DNA of 35,138 bases from Oscillospiraceae bacterium (GCA_017465625.1 JAFTVV010000021.1:1-35138); one strand, 5' to 3'; shown: positions 26,301 to 33,576, numbered from the stretch's first letter. Notes: generated from the letters alone by a model not told the origin. Translations and numbers: made by a program.

Positions 26301-28096
26301 ATACCAACCTGCCCTCCGATACACCCTGTGTCAACTTCACCGTTGGTGACAACGAGTGTGATATTGATCAGTCCGGCAATACGGTACAGTGGGTTGGCTG
26401 GATCGGTATGGACAATGTGGACGGCACTATCGTGCTGACCTTCCACTTCAACAATGCCTTTACAGCCGGACAGAGCTATGTACTGCCCAAGGATGCACTC
26501 TTTGGCTTTACCGATGGCAATATGTACCTGCTGGATGGCGACTACACCTTCACCTTTGACGGCACCAACTGGAGCACCGACTGCTCTGTGCTGAAAATGT
26601 CCCTCAATGCCGGTGACGCCAAGTATATGCAGCTGAAGACCAACATTCCCACAGGCCTGACCTATGGTGACTTCCTGCTGGGCGATACCGCAAAGGGCAA
26701 CCTGATTTTGGAGACCACCGAAGGCGCTCAGAGCGTTGCATGGTTCAGCTACAGCGAGCTTTCCGGTGCAGTTTATCTGACTTTCAACTTCACCGGCTAC
26801 AACAAGCCCGGCACCCAGTACATCCTGAAGGCCGGTACATCCCTGAAGGCCGCCGACAAGGTCTATACCACCGATCGGGATTACATCCTGACGGTGCAGA
26901 ACGATTATTTGACCGCTTTGGAGAATCTGGACAAGGCCGGTTTGAAGGTATGGATTCGTAATCACCACAACAAGGCAAATTACTTCACCTCCGATTTGAC
27001 CAGCACCTTGCTGCTGTACAAGGACGTCATTGACGGCTTCTATATGGTGGATGAGGCATTCCAGACCAACGCATTGCTGACAGCCGCCGGTCAGGAAAAC
27101 AAGACCAGCGACTTTGAATCCATGATGGTGGTCAGAGACTGGTTCAACCAGAACTTTGCCGACAAGTATTACCACTCCAACCACGTGCCCATTACCTCCA
27201 TTGACCACTATACCGTTGCAAACGGCAGCACGCAGGTTGAAGATCTGGCAAGGGGCTATGTGGCATTCCTGCAGGATTACAAGACGAAATACAACGATCA
27301 GCTGACTGCCGCCTCCGGCACTTCCATCAGCTTCGACAACTATCCCTTCGTCCACGCACAGGGTGATTACAAGTACGGCACACTGAACCTGAAGACCAAA
27401 TTTGAAAGCGGCATCCAGAGCACTTATTTGGCAAACTGTCTGATTGCCGCACAGGTAGCAGCTGAGGATGACCTCGGCTTGTGCATCCAGACCTTCGAGG
27501 CCACCGACATGACCTACAAGGTTACCCGTGACATCACCTCCGCTGCGGAAGTTTCCCTGCAGCTGTATACCGGTATGGCAATGGGCGCAGACCTGTTCGA
27601 GTACTTTGCATACAACTCCAACAGCGACTTTGATGCCATTATGAATCTCGATGGCAGTAAGCGCATCTATGACCTGGTCAAGAAGGGCAATGAGGCTCTG
27701 TGCTTCGCTGATGTGGTCAACACCTTCTCCTGGAAGGGCATTATGACCAGTGCCGGCTCTGCCAACAGCCACAACACGGTCGGCTTTGGCTATGTTGCCG
27801 GTATGGTGCTGAACGACAGCAATAACGGTGTGCTGAGCAGTGTATCTTCCACCGATGACGCCATCGTTGGCTGCTTCGCCAAGGATGACCTGAACGGCTA
27901 TATGGTGGTCAACTTCAACGACCCCGTTGCCGTTACCGGCAATAACACCGTTACACTGACCTTTGCCGGTTGCACCCGTGCAAGAGTCTACACCAATGCA
28001 GACGGCGTTCTGACAAGCCAGCTGGTAGACCTGACTGACGGCACTTATACCGCCACCTTGGTTCCCGGCAGCGCTTGCTTCGTCATCCCCGCATAA
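23393..28096 (+). CDS. Giant secreted modular protein: YGA-type domain, seven B modules, and a split putative glycosidase domain (paralogue 2)
   Basis: 1567 residues. A signal peptide with probable cleavage after SVLA (about residue 27) and no lipobox, SLH domain or LPxTG sequence means it may be released. About 30-305 is a domain containing LLHYGAKAQLYFDYN, also found at the C-terminus of the protein at 30627. Five B modules follow (about 312-890). Residues ~896-936 match the start of the unrecognised enzyme domain (FADLP, LLTEDH). Two more B modules (about 954-1168) interrupt it, then it resumes (VWIRN, GFYMVDE with E1221, DNYP with D1315, LFEYF with E1403) and runs to the end. Probably a glycan-degrading enzyme with binding modules; activity is inferred. 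GAGGGA precedes the ATG. Confidence 0.8.
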   Translation: MQTGKKLCAILLTLCMLVGVLPASVLATGTDTAVLGRQLMLGDDLCMHLHTNVSQELANPVATISVAGVVAETYNIREMTAQENGSYDLSVHLGAPQMTDIINLRIVDGETEVLNADYTIQGYIQYLLDNNYTDETKALAKSLLHYGAKAQLYFDYNTTNPADAGNEIEVENTISAESPNVVVDGAVEGIKYYGSSMVFRSKIAIRYYFATDAVTGYTYKVNGKEIQPAIKEGQCYIEVADINPDQMDQEMLVEVSDGTSQLSFRYSPNAFITRMYNRDTTDQELKDLLVAAKHYFDAAKVFTGVAENRTGALSLQYRYGTSNLIQVNTNLPADTPCVNFTAGDNGSSIDQSANQYQQFGWVGMDNVDGTIVLTFHFNGAFEAGQTYVLPKGAVFGFTDNSKYTLDKNYTFTFDGSGWTMVAAEPAITLEYRWGNANTIQYNTNLPVETVGGDFLADANGCQLAQSGDQNVGWISMVNADGTVVLTFNFNAAFAVGGSYTLAAGSVFGFANGSKYQLNEDVTLYWDGTSWGTEPPAVEPEVGSLSFSYRYGTEKLIQVNTDLPATTPIANFLATDNGCQIDQSANQYQQVGWFSMVNAEGTIVLTFNFNSAFSAGQTYFLPKGAVFGFTDGSKYALDKDYTFIFDGSSWSIVEPQPEVQNINLTYRWGNNNTIQYNTDLPATTPCANFLATDNGCSLTQNVQAGWIGMEAVDGVIVLTFHFNTAFNAGEQYTLSAGSVFGFTDGSSYTLPADVTLYWDGTAWSANEPAKQITLAYRWGNENTIQYNTDLPATTPIANFTASENGSNLIQTANQYQNVGWIGMDNVDGTIVLTFHFNGTFNAGENYVLSAGSVFGFTDGSSYTLPADVNLYWDGANWGVDVPVLQDVLDEENFTGGKEFITFADLPVDGNNATKLAEYVALGFNTSLLTEDHTDTKGPDERYSVSLQTANEPSDSLNFTYRYGTNNLIQVNTNLPSDTPCVNFTVGDNECDIDQSGNTVQWVGWIGMDNVDGTIVLTFHFNNAFTAGQSYVLPKDALFGFTDGNMYLLDGDYTFTFDGTNWSTDCSVLKMSLNAGDAKYMQLKTNIPTGLTYGDFLLGDTAKGNLILETTEGAQSVAWFSYSELSGAVYLTFNFTGYNKPGTQYILKAGTSLKAADKVYTTDRDYILTVQNDYLTALENLDKAGLKVWIRNHHNKANYFTSDLTSTLLLYKDVIDGFYMVDEAFQTNALLTAAGQENKTSDFESMMVVRDWFNQNFADKYYHSNHVPITSIDHYTVANGSTQVEDLARGYVAFLQDYKTKYNDQLTAASGTSISFDNYPFVHAQGDYKYGTLNLKTKFESGIQSTYLANCLIAAQVAAEDDLGLCIQTFEATDMTYKVTRDITSAAEVSLQLYTGMAMGADLFEYFAYNSNSDFDAIMNLDGSKRIYDLVKKGNEALCFADVVNTFSWKGIMTSAGSANSHNTVGFGYVAGMVLNDSNNGVLSSVSSTDDAIVGCFAKDDLNGYMVVNFNDPVAVTGNNTVTLTFAGCTRARVYTNADGVLTSQLVDLTDGTYTATLVPGSACFVIPA
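24327..26895 (+). repeat. Seven B-type modules in the secreted protein (five tandem plus two inserted in the enzyme domain)
   Basis: Units start near 24327, 24670, 25021, 25373, 25702, 26254 and 26590. Units 1, 3 and 6 are Y-type (RYGTxxLIQVNT, ending FTFDGxxW or similar). Units 2, 4 and 5 are W-type (RWGNxNTIQYNT, ending LYWDGxxW). Unit 7 is strongly diverged (LKMSLNAGDAKYMQL). Nucleotide identity between units is high in places, so recombination between copies is possible. Confidence 0.85.
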
Positions 28097-28108
28097 TTTG
28101 TTTCCGAT

Positions 28109-28182
28109 AAGGGAGGGGAATCCCCCCTCCCTTACAGAATCGTATAGCGGTCTGCTCCTACCGTTTTGGTGGAAACAGACCG
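28109..28182 (+). other. Two consecutive RNA hairpins in the only long gap of the operon
   Basis: Hairpin 1 is AAGGGAGGGG pairing with CCCCTCCCTT around AATCC (about 28109-28134). Hairpin 2 pairs CGGTCTG (28148-28154) with CAGACCG (28176-28182), with an inner CTACC/GGTGG stem. No T run follows either, so they are not clean intrinsic terminators. They may cause partial termination or protect an mRNA end. Confidence 0.55.
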
Positions 28183-28220
28183 GTATGCGATTACCAAAAT
28201 TAAGCCGGAGGTTTTTTGCT

Positions 28221-29564
28221 ATGGAAAATAAGTTTATCAGACTGGCAGATCTTCCCCCGAATCCCACAAACGCAGATGCCCTGAAGCACTACAGGGAATT
28301 GGGGATGAATGTATGTTTGCTGACCGAGGATCAGGTGAAGCTGGTATCTGATGGGGTACTCAGCCGGGATTATCAGCAAGCTATCCAAAATATTTCCGAT
28401 GCCGGTATGCAGATTTGGATTCGGAATATGTTCAACGATGCGGATTATTTCCAATGTGAGGAGAAAAAGATCGGCTCTAATTACGGTTGGACTTATGAGA
28501 TGGATCCACGGAACATTACCGATGAATTTCAAAAATTCCCGGCGGTGACCGGATTTTATATGGCAGACGAAGCATATATGTACCGCTTGCCGGAAAAAGT
28601 GAGCATTGACTGGATGGTGAAGGAGAACCACTTATTTGCTTCTTTTGATCAGCTTACCAAGCTGGTGGACTGGAAAAACAAGTACTATCCCGATGCCTTT
28701 TTCCATATGAATCACGTACCCGGTCAAAGCTGGGATCACTATCTGCCCCGTGACGGAAAAATCTACAACTACGAGGATTTCTTAACGGAGTATGTCAACG
28801 TGATCCTCAAACGGCTGAAAGGTTGCGGAAGAAGTCTCTGCCTGGATAATTACCCCTTCATTGGCGAAAATTATCTGGAAAAGGACTATCTTTTTGACCT
28901 GATGACTGCCGCAAAGGTGACCAGAGCCTACAATGCGGAAGCGGCGCAGGAGGATCAGGCGGTATTCGGCATCTGTATCCAGACCTTCGAGGCCAAGTCT
29001 ATGTTTGACGATCGAAAGCGGGATATTACCTTACCGGAAGAGGTCACATTGCAAATGTATACCGGTATGGCGTTGGGTGCCCGACTTTTCGAGTATTTCT
29101 GCTATCGCAGCTATAATCGGGAGATGTTCGGCATTCTGGATCCGGATGGCAACGATCGGATTTATGACATTGTCAAAGCTGCCGGTGATCGCGTGGCATA
29201 CTTTGAACCCATAATCAGTCAGTACGATTCTGTCGGTGGATATATGGTTCCCGGCAGTCTGTACAGCTATAATACAGCCGCCATGGTGATGGCGAAGGAC
29301 TTGTTCTGCAAACCCTTCGACATTGGGGTGGAAAGCCAGTATGATACGTTGGTAGGCTGCCTGACCCGGGGCAGTGAAAAGGCCTATATGCTGGTAAACT
29401 ATACCGATCCCATCCGCAAAGCCACCAGTCAGGTGAAGTTGCAGGGGAACGGTGTGCAGCAGCTGCGGCTTTATAAAGACGGAAAGGAAACAATGCTGCA
29501 GGCAGAAAACGGCCGTTTTACCGTCACGCTGGAGCCGGGCAACGCCGCACTTGTTATATGGTAA
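28221..29564 (+). CDS. Cytosolic TIM-barrel-like putative glycosidase (paralogue 3)
   Basis: 447 residues, no signal peptide, so predicted cytosolic. It is one full copy of the unrecognised domain found in the 13861 lipoprotein and the 1567-residue protein: LADLP, LLTEDQ, IWIRN, GFYMADE (E117), NHVPGQSWDHY, DNYP (D209), GICIQTFEA, RDIT and LFEYFCYRS (E291), then a beta-rich tail ending ALVIW. It resembles the lipoprotein copy most closely (shared SNYG, DPRNITDEF-type stretches and WDH). I chose the ATG at 28221 with GGAGG at 28207-28211; upstream in-frame ATGs at 28098 and 28185 lack sites. It is the last gene of the operon, 124 nt after its neighbour, followed by a hairpin terminator. Confidence 0.77.
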   Translation: MENKFIRLADLPPNPTNADALKHYRELGMNVCLLTEDQVKLVSDGVLSRDYQQAIQNISDAGMQIWIRNMFNDADYFQCEEKKIGSNYGWTYEMDPRNITDEFQKFPAVTGFYMADEAYMYRLPEKVSIDWMVKENHLFASFDQLTKLVDWKNKYYPDAFFHMNHVPGQSWDHYLPRDGKIYNYEDFLTEYVNVILKRLKGCGRSLCLDNYPFIGENYLEKDYLFDLMTAAKVTRAYNAEAAQEDQAVFGICIQTFEAKSMFDDRKRDITLPEEVTLQMYTGMALGARLFEYFCYRSYNREMFGILDPDGNDRIYDIVKAAGDRVAYFEPIISQYDSVGGYMVPGSLYSYNTAAMVMAKDLFCKPFDIGVESQYDTLVGCLTRGSEKAYMLVNYTDPIRKATSQVKLQGNGVQQLRLYKDGKETMLQAENGRFTVTLEPGNAALVIW

Positions 29565-29585
29565 GAAACTTCATACTACAACAAA

Positions 29586-29613
29586 AGGGAGCTGCGTTGA
29601 AACGCGGCTCCCT
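29586..29613 (+). terminator. Probable terminator at the end of the glycan operon
   Basis: An 11-bp stem (29586-29596 with 29603-29613, one T-G pair), loop TTGAAA, followed by AATTTTA. It lies 22 nt past the last stop of the 19.5-kb operon. Confidence 0.75.
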
Positions 29614-29778
29614 AATTTTATATAAAATGCTGCATCTTACGAAAAACGCCCTATTATGATAAGAACCCTGAGGGAAGGAGGATGCGGCAATCTATGCTCC
29701 CGTGCCGTAATGGACAGCATTGACTGAATAAACAAAACAGGCCAATGCTTTTTGTGCAAAACATCCCGAAACCTGTTC
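29614..29778 (+). other. Intergenic stretch with a possible tiny leader reading frame
   Basis: No gene of normal size. AAGGAGG at about 29675-29681 is followed by an ATG that overlaps it and a second ATG 12 bases on, in one frame that ends after 13 codons (TGA near 29723). Nothing else recognisable; it may be a leader peptide or chance. Confidence 0.2.
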
Positions 29779-29806
29779 TTGACAAATTGGGATAATTCTG
29801 TATACT
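29779..29806 (+). promoter_or_regulatory. Predicted promoter of the TetR gene
   Basis: Consensus TTGACA (29779-29784), a 16-bp spacer and TATACT (29801-29806). The palindromic operator starts four bases downstream of the -10 box. Confidence 0.75.
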
Positions 29807-29809
29807 AAA

Positions 29810-29827
29810 ATTAGCATACGTGCTAAT
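29810..29827 (+). promoter_or_regulatory. TetR-type operator palindrome
   Basis: Perfect 7-bp inverted repeat ATTAGCA-TACG-TGCTAAT immediately downstream of the -10 box, where a bound dimer would block transcription. A partial repeat (ACACGTGCAA) follows at about 29831. Autoregulation is inferred. Confidence 0.65.
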
Positions 29828-29863
29828 AGTACACGTGCAATTAAGAGGAGAGGGGAACTGTAT

Positions 29864-30589
29864 ATGCCTCACATCTATCATAAACGGCCCGATACACGGT
29901 TACAGATTGTTCAGTTGGCGGCAAAGTTGTTTATAGAGGAGGGATATTCCAAGACGCCCTTTTCCAAAATTGCCAAAACGCTGGATCTGAGCACCGGCAA
30001 CATTACATTTTACTTCAAATCCAAGGAAGATTTACTGGCACAGCTGGTTGCCGAATTGTTCGATTTCCAAAGACTGCTGATCGAACACGCCGCAGACGAG
30101 GGAAAGTCCTCACTGCTGGCCTACTGCCTGGAGCTGACCTCCATTGCGGCCATCTGCGAGGAGGATGAACCGATTCGGGACTTCTTCACTGCGTCGTATA
30201 TCTCCCCGGTTACACTGGCGCTGATTCGGGAAAACGACACAGAGAAGACCAAAGAGGTGTTTGGGGCGTTCCGTCCGGATTGGACGGATGAGCAGTGGAC
30301 TGCTACGGAGAATATTGTTTCCGGCATCGAATATGCCACCATTATGACCCGTGAAGCAGATACACCCCTTCCAATGCAGATTGAGCGGACGCTCAATGCG
30401 ATTATGCTTCTGTACGGTGTGCCGGAAGAGCTGCGCAGAGCGAAGATCGAAAAAGTGCTTCAAATGGACTATCGTGCCTTGGGACGGCGCATTCTGGCGG
30501 AGTTCAAGCAGTATATTGAAGAGGTGAACGAACAGAACCTCAAAAATGCAATACAAAAAAAGAAAAATCAAGGTCATACCGACCTTTAA
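29864..30589 (+). CDS. TetR/AcrR-family transcriptional regulator
   Basis: 241 residues. The N-terminal HTH is typical: QIVQLAAKLFIEEGY, then TPFSKIAKTLDLSTGNITFYFKSKEDLL. The ligand domain (about 60-215) is not recognisable by sequence. A charged tail rich in Lys/Gln/Asn follows. GAGGAG precedes the ATG. The promoter overlaps a perfect palindrome, so it probably represses itself and the following surface-protein gene (37-nt gap, no terminator between). Confidence 0.88.
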   Translation: MPHIYHKRPDTRLQIVQLAAKLFIEEGYSKTPFSKIAKTLDLSTGNITFYFKSKEDLLAQLVAELFDFQRLLIEHAADEGKSSLLAYCLELTSIAAICEEDEPIRDFFTASYISPVTLALIRENDTEKTKEVFGAFRPDWTDEQWTATENIVSGIEYATIMTREADTPLPMQIERTLNAIMLLYGVPEELRRAKIEKVLQMDYRALGRRILAEFKQYIEEVNEQNLKNAIQKKKNQGHTDL

Positions 30590-30626
30590 GCTAAAAACAA
30601 AAAATCCCCCTGAAGGAGGAAACTGT

Positions 30627-32639
30627 ATGAAAAAAAGAATTGTATGTTTATTACTGACCCTGTGTATGGTGGTATCTTTGCTGCCGCTGACCGCTTTGGC
30701 AGCAACGGAAACGGCCCAAATTACCGGCATTTCCATTACGGTGGACGGTGTGACCTACACCGAGGGCAATGTATACATTAAACCGGACAGCACGGTTATT
30801 TACACCGCCACCGGTGCCAATCTGGATAAGTTGGGAAATGAATACGTGCTGGAGTACACAGAAGGTATTACATCCATCATCAGCTGGGGCACCGGATGGG
30901 AGCTTAATGCGGATAATACGACTGCTACCCGGGATTATTCCGAGATGAACCATCGTTTTCTCAAATGCGAGAATTACCGGGTTCGGTATAAATGCCCATC
31001 CGGTGAATATGTATATACCGACATTTATCTGTCCTATGATGATGGCAGCACCGAGACGGATCAGGCCGAGATTACCGGACTGACCTTGATCGTAGATGGC
31101 GTGACACATACCGAAGGGAATGTGGTGATTATGCCTGATAGTGAGGTGCTGATGATCGTTCACGGCAAGTACCTTCGTAAGGCGGATGAGAACATAATCA
31201 TTGATACACCAGCGGTTTATATTTATGTTGAACGTATGACGCTTGAAGCAAATGATCGTTGCATCCAATATACAGCAGGCACGTGGTATGCAGATGTAAC
31301 CGATTACCCGATTACATATACCAACGATGGCTGGGCAAGCACAGTGGAATCCGGTATTACAGTCACGTACGTGGATCCGGAAAAAGGCACGCCAATGATC
31401 ACCGATATTTCCATCACGGTGGACGATGTGACCTATACAGAAGGCAATGTGATCGTCCGACCCGACAGCACGGTTTACTTTACCGTTACCGGTGAGCATC
31501 TGGGGTATGTGGATCAAAATCAAATCATCGATACACCGATAGCGTATTTGCCGCTGCATTGCATTCCGCTACAGGACGACGGCACTTATATTTACACGAC
31601 GGATGCATCTGTTTTTAGGGGTGGAAACAATTACAACATCAGCTATACCAACGACCATTGGGCAACTTCTGTGGCTACCGATCTTTACGTGACCTACCAC
31701 GATGGCTTGAATTGCGAAATGAACGATTGGATCGTTTCGATACCGCCCACGTTCACAGCTCCCGGAGAACAATATCGTGTGTGTCCCGTTTGTGGAAAAA
31801 CGGAAACAGAAACCTTAGAAATGCTTGTAGGGAAGGTGGATCGCTGGAACATTGTTCTGGAGGACGATTTTAAGGTTCAATTCTGTCTGCAGGTCAGTCA
31901 GATCATCGAAAACACCGCAAAGGTGCAGCTGACCATTGGCAGTTATACAAAAACCTACGATGTAAAAGCATTGGAGCAGGATGAGGAAGGATACTATCTG
32001 CTCAGCGCGGATGTTTCAGCGGCCCAGATGAACGATCAGATTACCGTGACAGTTCTGAACGGCACAGACATCGGCAGTACAGAAACCTACTCTGTCCGGC
32101 AGTATTGTGACACCATTCTTGCAGATGATACGCATAGTGAGTACCACACATTGGTCAAGCAAATGCTGCATTACGGCGCAATGGCACAAATCTATTTTAA
32201 CTACAATACGGACAACATCTCCAATCTGTGCATTACGGATGCAGCCGGGGAGGAGATTCCGGAAAGTGTAGAGGATGTGACGGTTTACGATTGGCTTCGT
32301 GACGTGGATTTCTATGGTGCCAGTCTGGTGCATCGGGACAGAATTGCGGTGCGGTACTATTTTACCGGTGATATCACTGGATTGACCTTCGTGGCGAACG
32401 ACAGCATTTATACACCGGTTACGGAGGGCACAATACACTATATTGAAGTGCCCGGCATCCGTCCGCAGGACCTGGATCAGCAAATTACGCTGACAGTCTC
32501 AGATGCGGAGGGCAATATTCTAATGGTTACCTACGGACCGATGCATTATATTGTCCGTATGTATGACGGCGGCAGTGACGCGCTGAGAAACCTGCTAAGC
32601 GCACTTTATAATTATCATTTAGCGGCCAAAGCACTGTAA
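30627..32639 (+). CDS. Secreted surface-type protein with three repeats and a C-terminal YGA-type domain
   Basis: 670 residues. Signal peptide with probable cleavage after ALA (residue ~24). Three ~90-110-residue repeats begin TGISITVDGVTYTEGNV, TGLTLIVDGVTHTEGNV and TDISITVDDVTYTEGNV, each followed by PDS and an Ig-like core. A short CPVCGKTETET segment links to the C-terminal domain (about 400-670), which contains MLHYGAMAQIYFNYN and matches the N-terminal domain of the 1567-residue protein. No LPxTG sequence or SLH domain is seen, so anchoring is unknown. AAGGAGG precedes the ATG at 30627; the in-frame ATG at 30546 overlaps tetR and has no site. Function unknown; adhesion or matrix binding is possible. 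Confidence 0.8.
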   Translation: MKKRIVCLLLTLCMVVSLLPLTALAATETAQITGISITVDGVTYTEGNVYIKPDSTVIYTATGANLDKLGNEYVLEYTEGITSIISWGTGWELNADNTTATRDYSEMNHRFLKCENYRVRYKCPSGEYVYTDIYLSYDDGSTETDQAEITGLTLIVDGVTHTEGNVVIMPDSEVLMIVHGKYLRKADENIIIDTPAVYIYVERMTLEANDRCIQYTAGTWYADVTDYPITYTNDGWASTVESGITVTYVDPEKGTPMITDISITVDDVTYTEGNVIVRPDSTVYFTVTGEHLGYVDQNQIIDTPIAYLPLHCIPLQDDGTYIYTTDASVFRGGNNYNISYTNDHWATSVATDLYVTYHDGLNCEMNDWIVSIPPTFTAPGEQYRVCPVCGKTETETLEMLVGKVDRWNIVLEDDFKVQFCLQVSQIIENTAKVQLTIGSYTKTYDVKALEQDEEGYYLLSADVSAAQMNDQITVTVLNGTDIGSTETYSVRQYCDTILADDTHSEYHTLVKQMLHYGAMAQIYFNYNTDNISNLCITDAAGEEIPESVEDVTVYDWLRDVDFYGASLVHRDRIAVRYYFTGDITGLTFVANDSIYTPVTEGTIHYIEVPGIRPQDLDQQITLTVSDAEGNILMVTYGPMHYIVRMYDGGSDALRNLLSALYNYHLAAKAL

Positions 32640-32650
32640 ACCAAAAGAAC

Positions 32651-32702
32651 ATCCCCCGTGGAGGGCCACACGTTGTGGCCTCCACGGGGGATATTTTTGT
32701 TT
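32651..32702. terminator. Strong bidirectional terminator
   Basis: A long GC-rich stem (about 32651-32670 with 32674-32692, one bulged G), then ATTTTTGTTTT. It ends the surface-protein transcript and also faces the 3' end of the convergent gene at 32721. Confidence 0.9.
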
Positions 32703-32720
32703 TAAGAGCACAGGGGACGG

Positions 32721-33494
32721 TTAATGCGCAGCATCTTCCCATAGTTTCCCCTTGTTCACCGCATAGGTAATTACAGGGGAATTTATATCCATAAGTAGTG
32801 AAAAAACATAGGCCTTGGTATTGGTATTTCTAAATTCTATCGTAAAAGAAATATATGGGCTGGGTAAACTGTGTATGTCTGACAGGTCTTCCTTACTATA
32901 ATAAATCTTATCTAATGGATGACCGTCCTCATTAAAGGTACTGCAATGACACCTCGTCATAACTACTTCATCAGTTTCAAAGAACGCGATGATATCCGAA
33001 ATAGCGTCTGCTTGAACATTATTGCTCAATGTGTAGTTTTTGGTAAAATACCGGGTATTATCAAAAACCTCAACTTTTTCAATCGTATGTGTTCCGATCT
33101 GTTTGCCTGTATCTAATGCTCCATCTTCCGTCTCGTTCATACACAGCCCTAATCTTTTGCAGTGATCAATCAGCTGCTGATATTTGAATTGTGGACACCC
33201 GGCTTTTTTCAGTGTGATCAAGACAGCTTGTGCGGCTAAGGCTACCGTAGTTCTTGATACGATCGTTACGGTTGTTTTGTAGCCGTGATAAAGATTGCCG
33301 GTTATCTCCAGACAGCAGTATTTATTTGTAGCGGGAATATAAAAGTAACTACAATTACTGTGCCGTTCAAAGAGAAATTCCGCATACGGCGTACAGTTTT
33401 GCAGCCCCCGTGTGGAGTATGCAGATTCAATCGAATATTCGGATAGAGCCTTTAACGCAGATGTTTCCTGTTCCTTCGGTGATAATTTTTCCAT
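32721..33494 (-). CDS. Hypothetical protein
   Basis: 257 residues, soluble, with no signal peptide or membrane segment. I do not recognise a family. It contains a Cys-rich central part (NKYCCLEI; ITLKKAGCPQ; DHCKRLGLC) and a beta-rich second half with aromatic residues. I chose the ATG at 33494 (GAGGAG eight bases upstream), seven codons inside the longest frame. It has its own promoter and converges on the terminator at 32651. Base composition is more AT-rich than the glycan operon, which may indicate separate acquisition. Confidence 0.75.
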   Translation of the reverse strand: MEKLSPKEQETSALKALSEYSIESAYSTRGLQNCTPYAEFLFERHSNCSYFYIPATNKYCCLEITGNLYHGYKTTVTIVSRTTVALAAQAVLITLKKAGCPQFKYQQLIDHCKRLGLCMNETEDGALDTGKQIGTHTIEKVEVFDNTRYFTKNYTLSNNVQADAISDIIAFFETDEVVMTRCHCSTFNEDGHPLDKIYYSKEDLSDIHSLPSPYISFTIEFRNTNTKAYVFSLLMDINSPVITYAVNKGKLWEDAAH

Positions 33495-33523
33495 ATTAAT
33501 TACTCCTCTGTACATTTAAAAAT

Positions 33524-33552
33524 ATTGTAGCATAACCGCACAGAAAAAACAA
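33524..33552 (-). promoter_or_regulatory. Predicted promoter of the hypothetical gene
   Basis: Minus strand TTGTTT (33547-33552), a 17-bp spacer and TACAAT (33524-33529). Confidence 0.55.
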
Positions 33553-33576
33553 CGAAATCGTATTTGCAGAAAGTCG

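Noticed and set aside
21906-26895. CRISPR-like regular repetition
   Set aside because: The period is about 315-390 bp and in frame. The repeats are degenerate protein modules, not short identical repeats with unique spacers.
24245-28267. 1340-codon open frame on the minus strand
   Set aside because: It is antisense to the repeat-rich secreted protein, whose coding strand has a signal peptide, modules and a ribosome site. The antisense translation shows His/Val/Gly-rich periodic sequence that mirrors the repeats and no known domain.
29687-29725. 13-codon frame upstream of tetR
   Set aside because: The AGGAGG overlaps its first ATG and there is no sign of attenuation structure. Mentioned only as part of the intergenic stretch.
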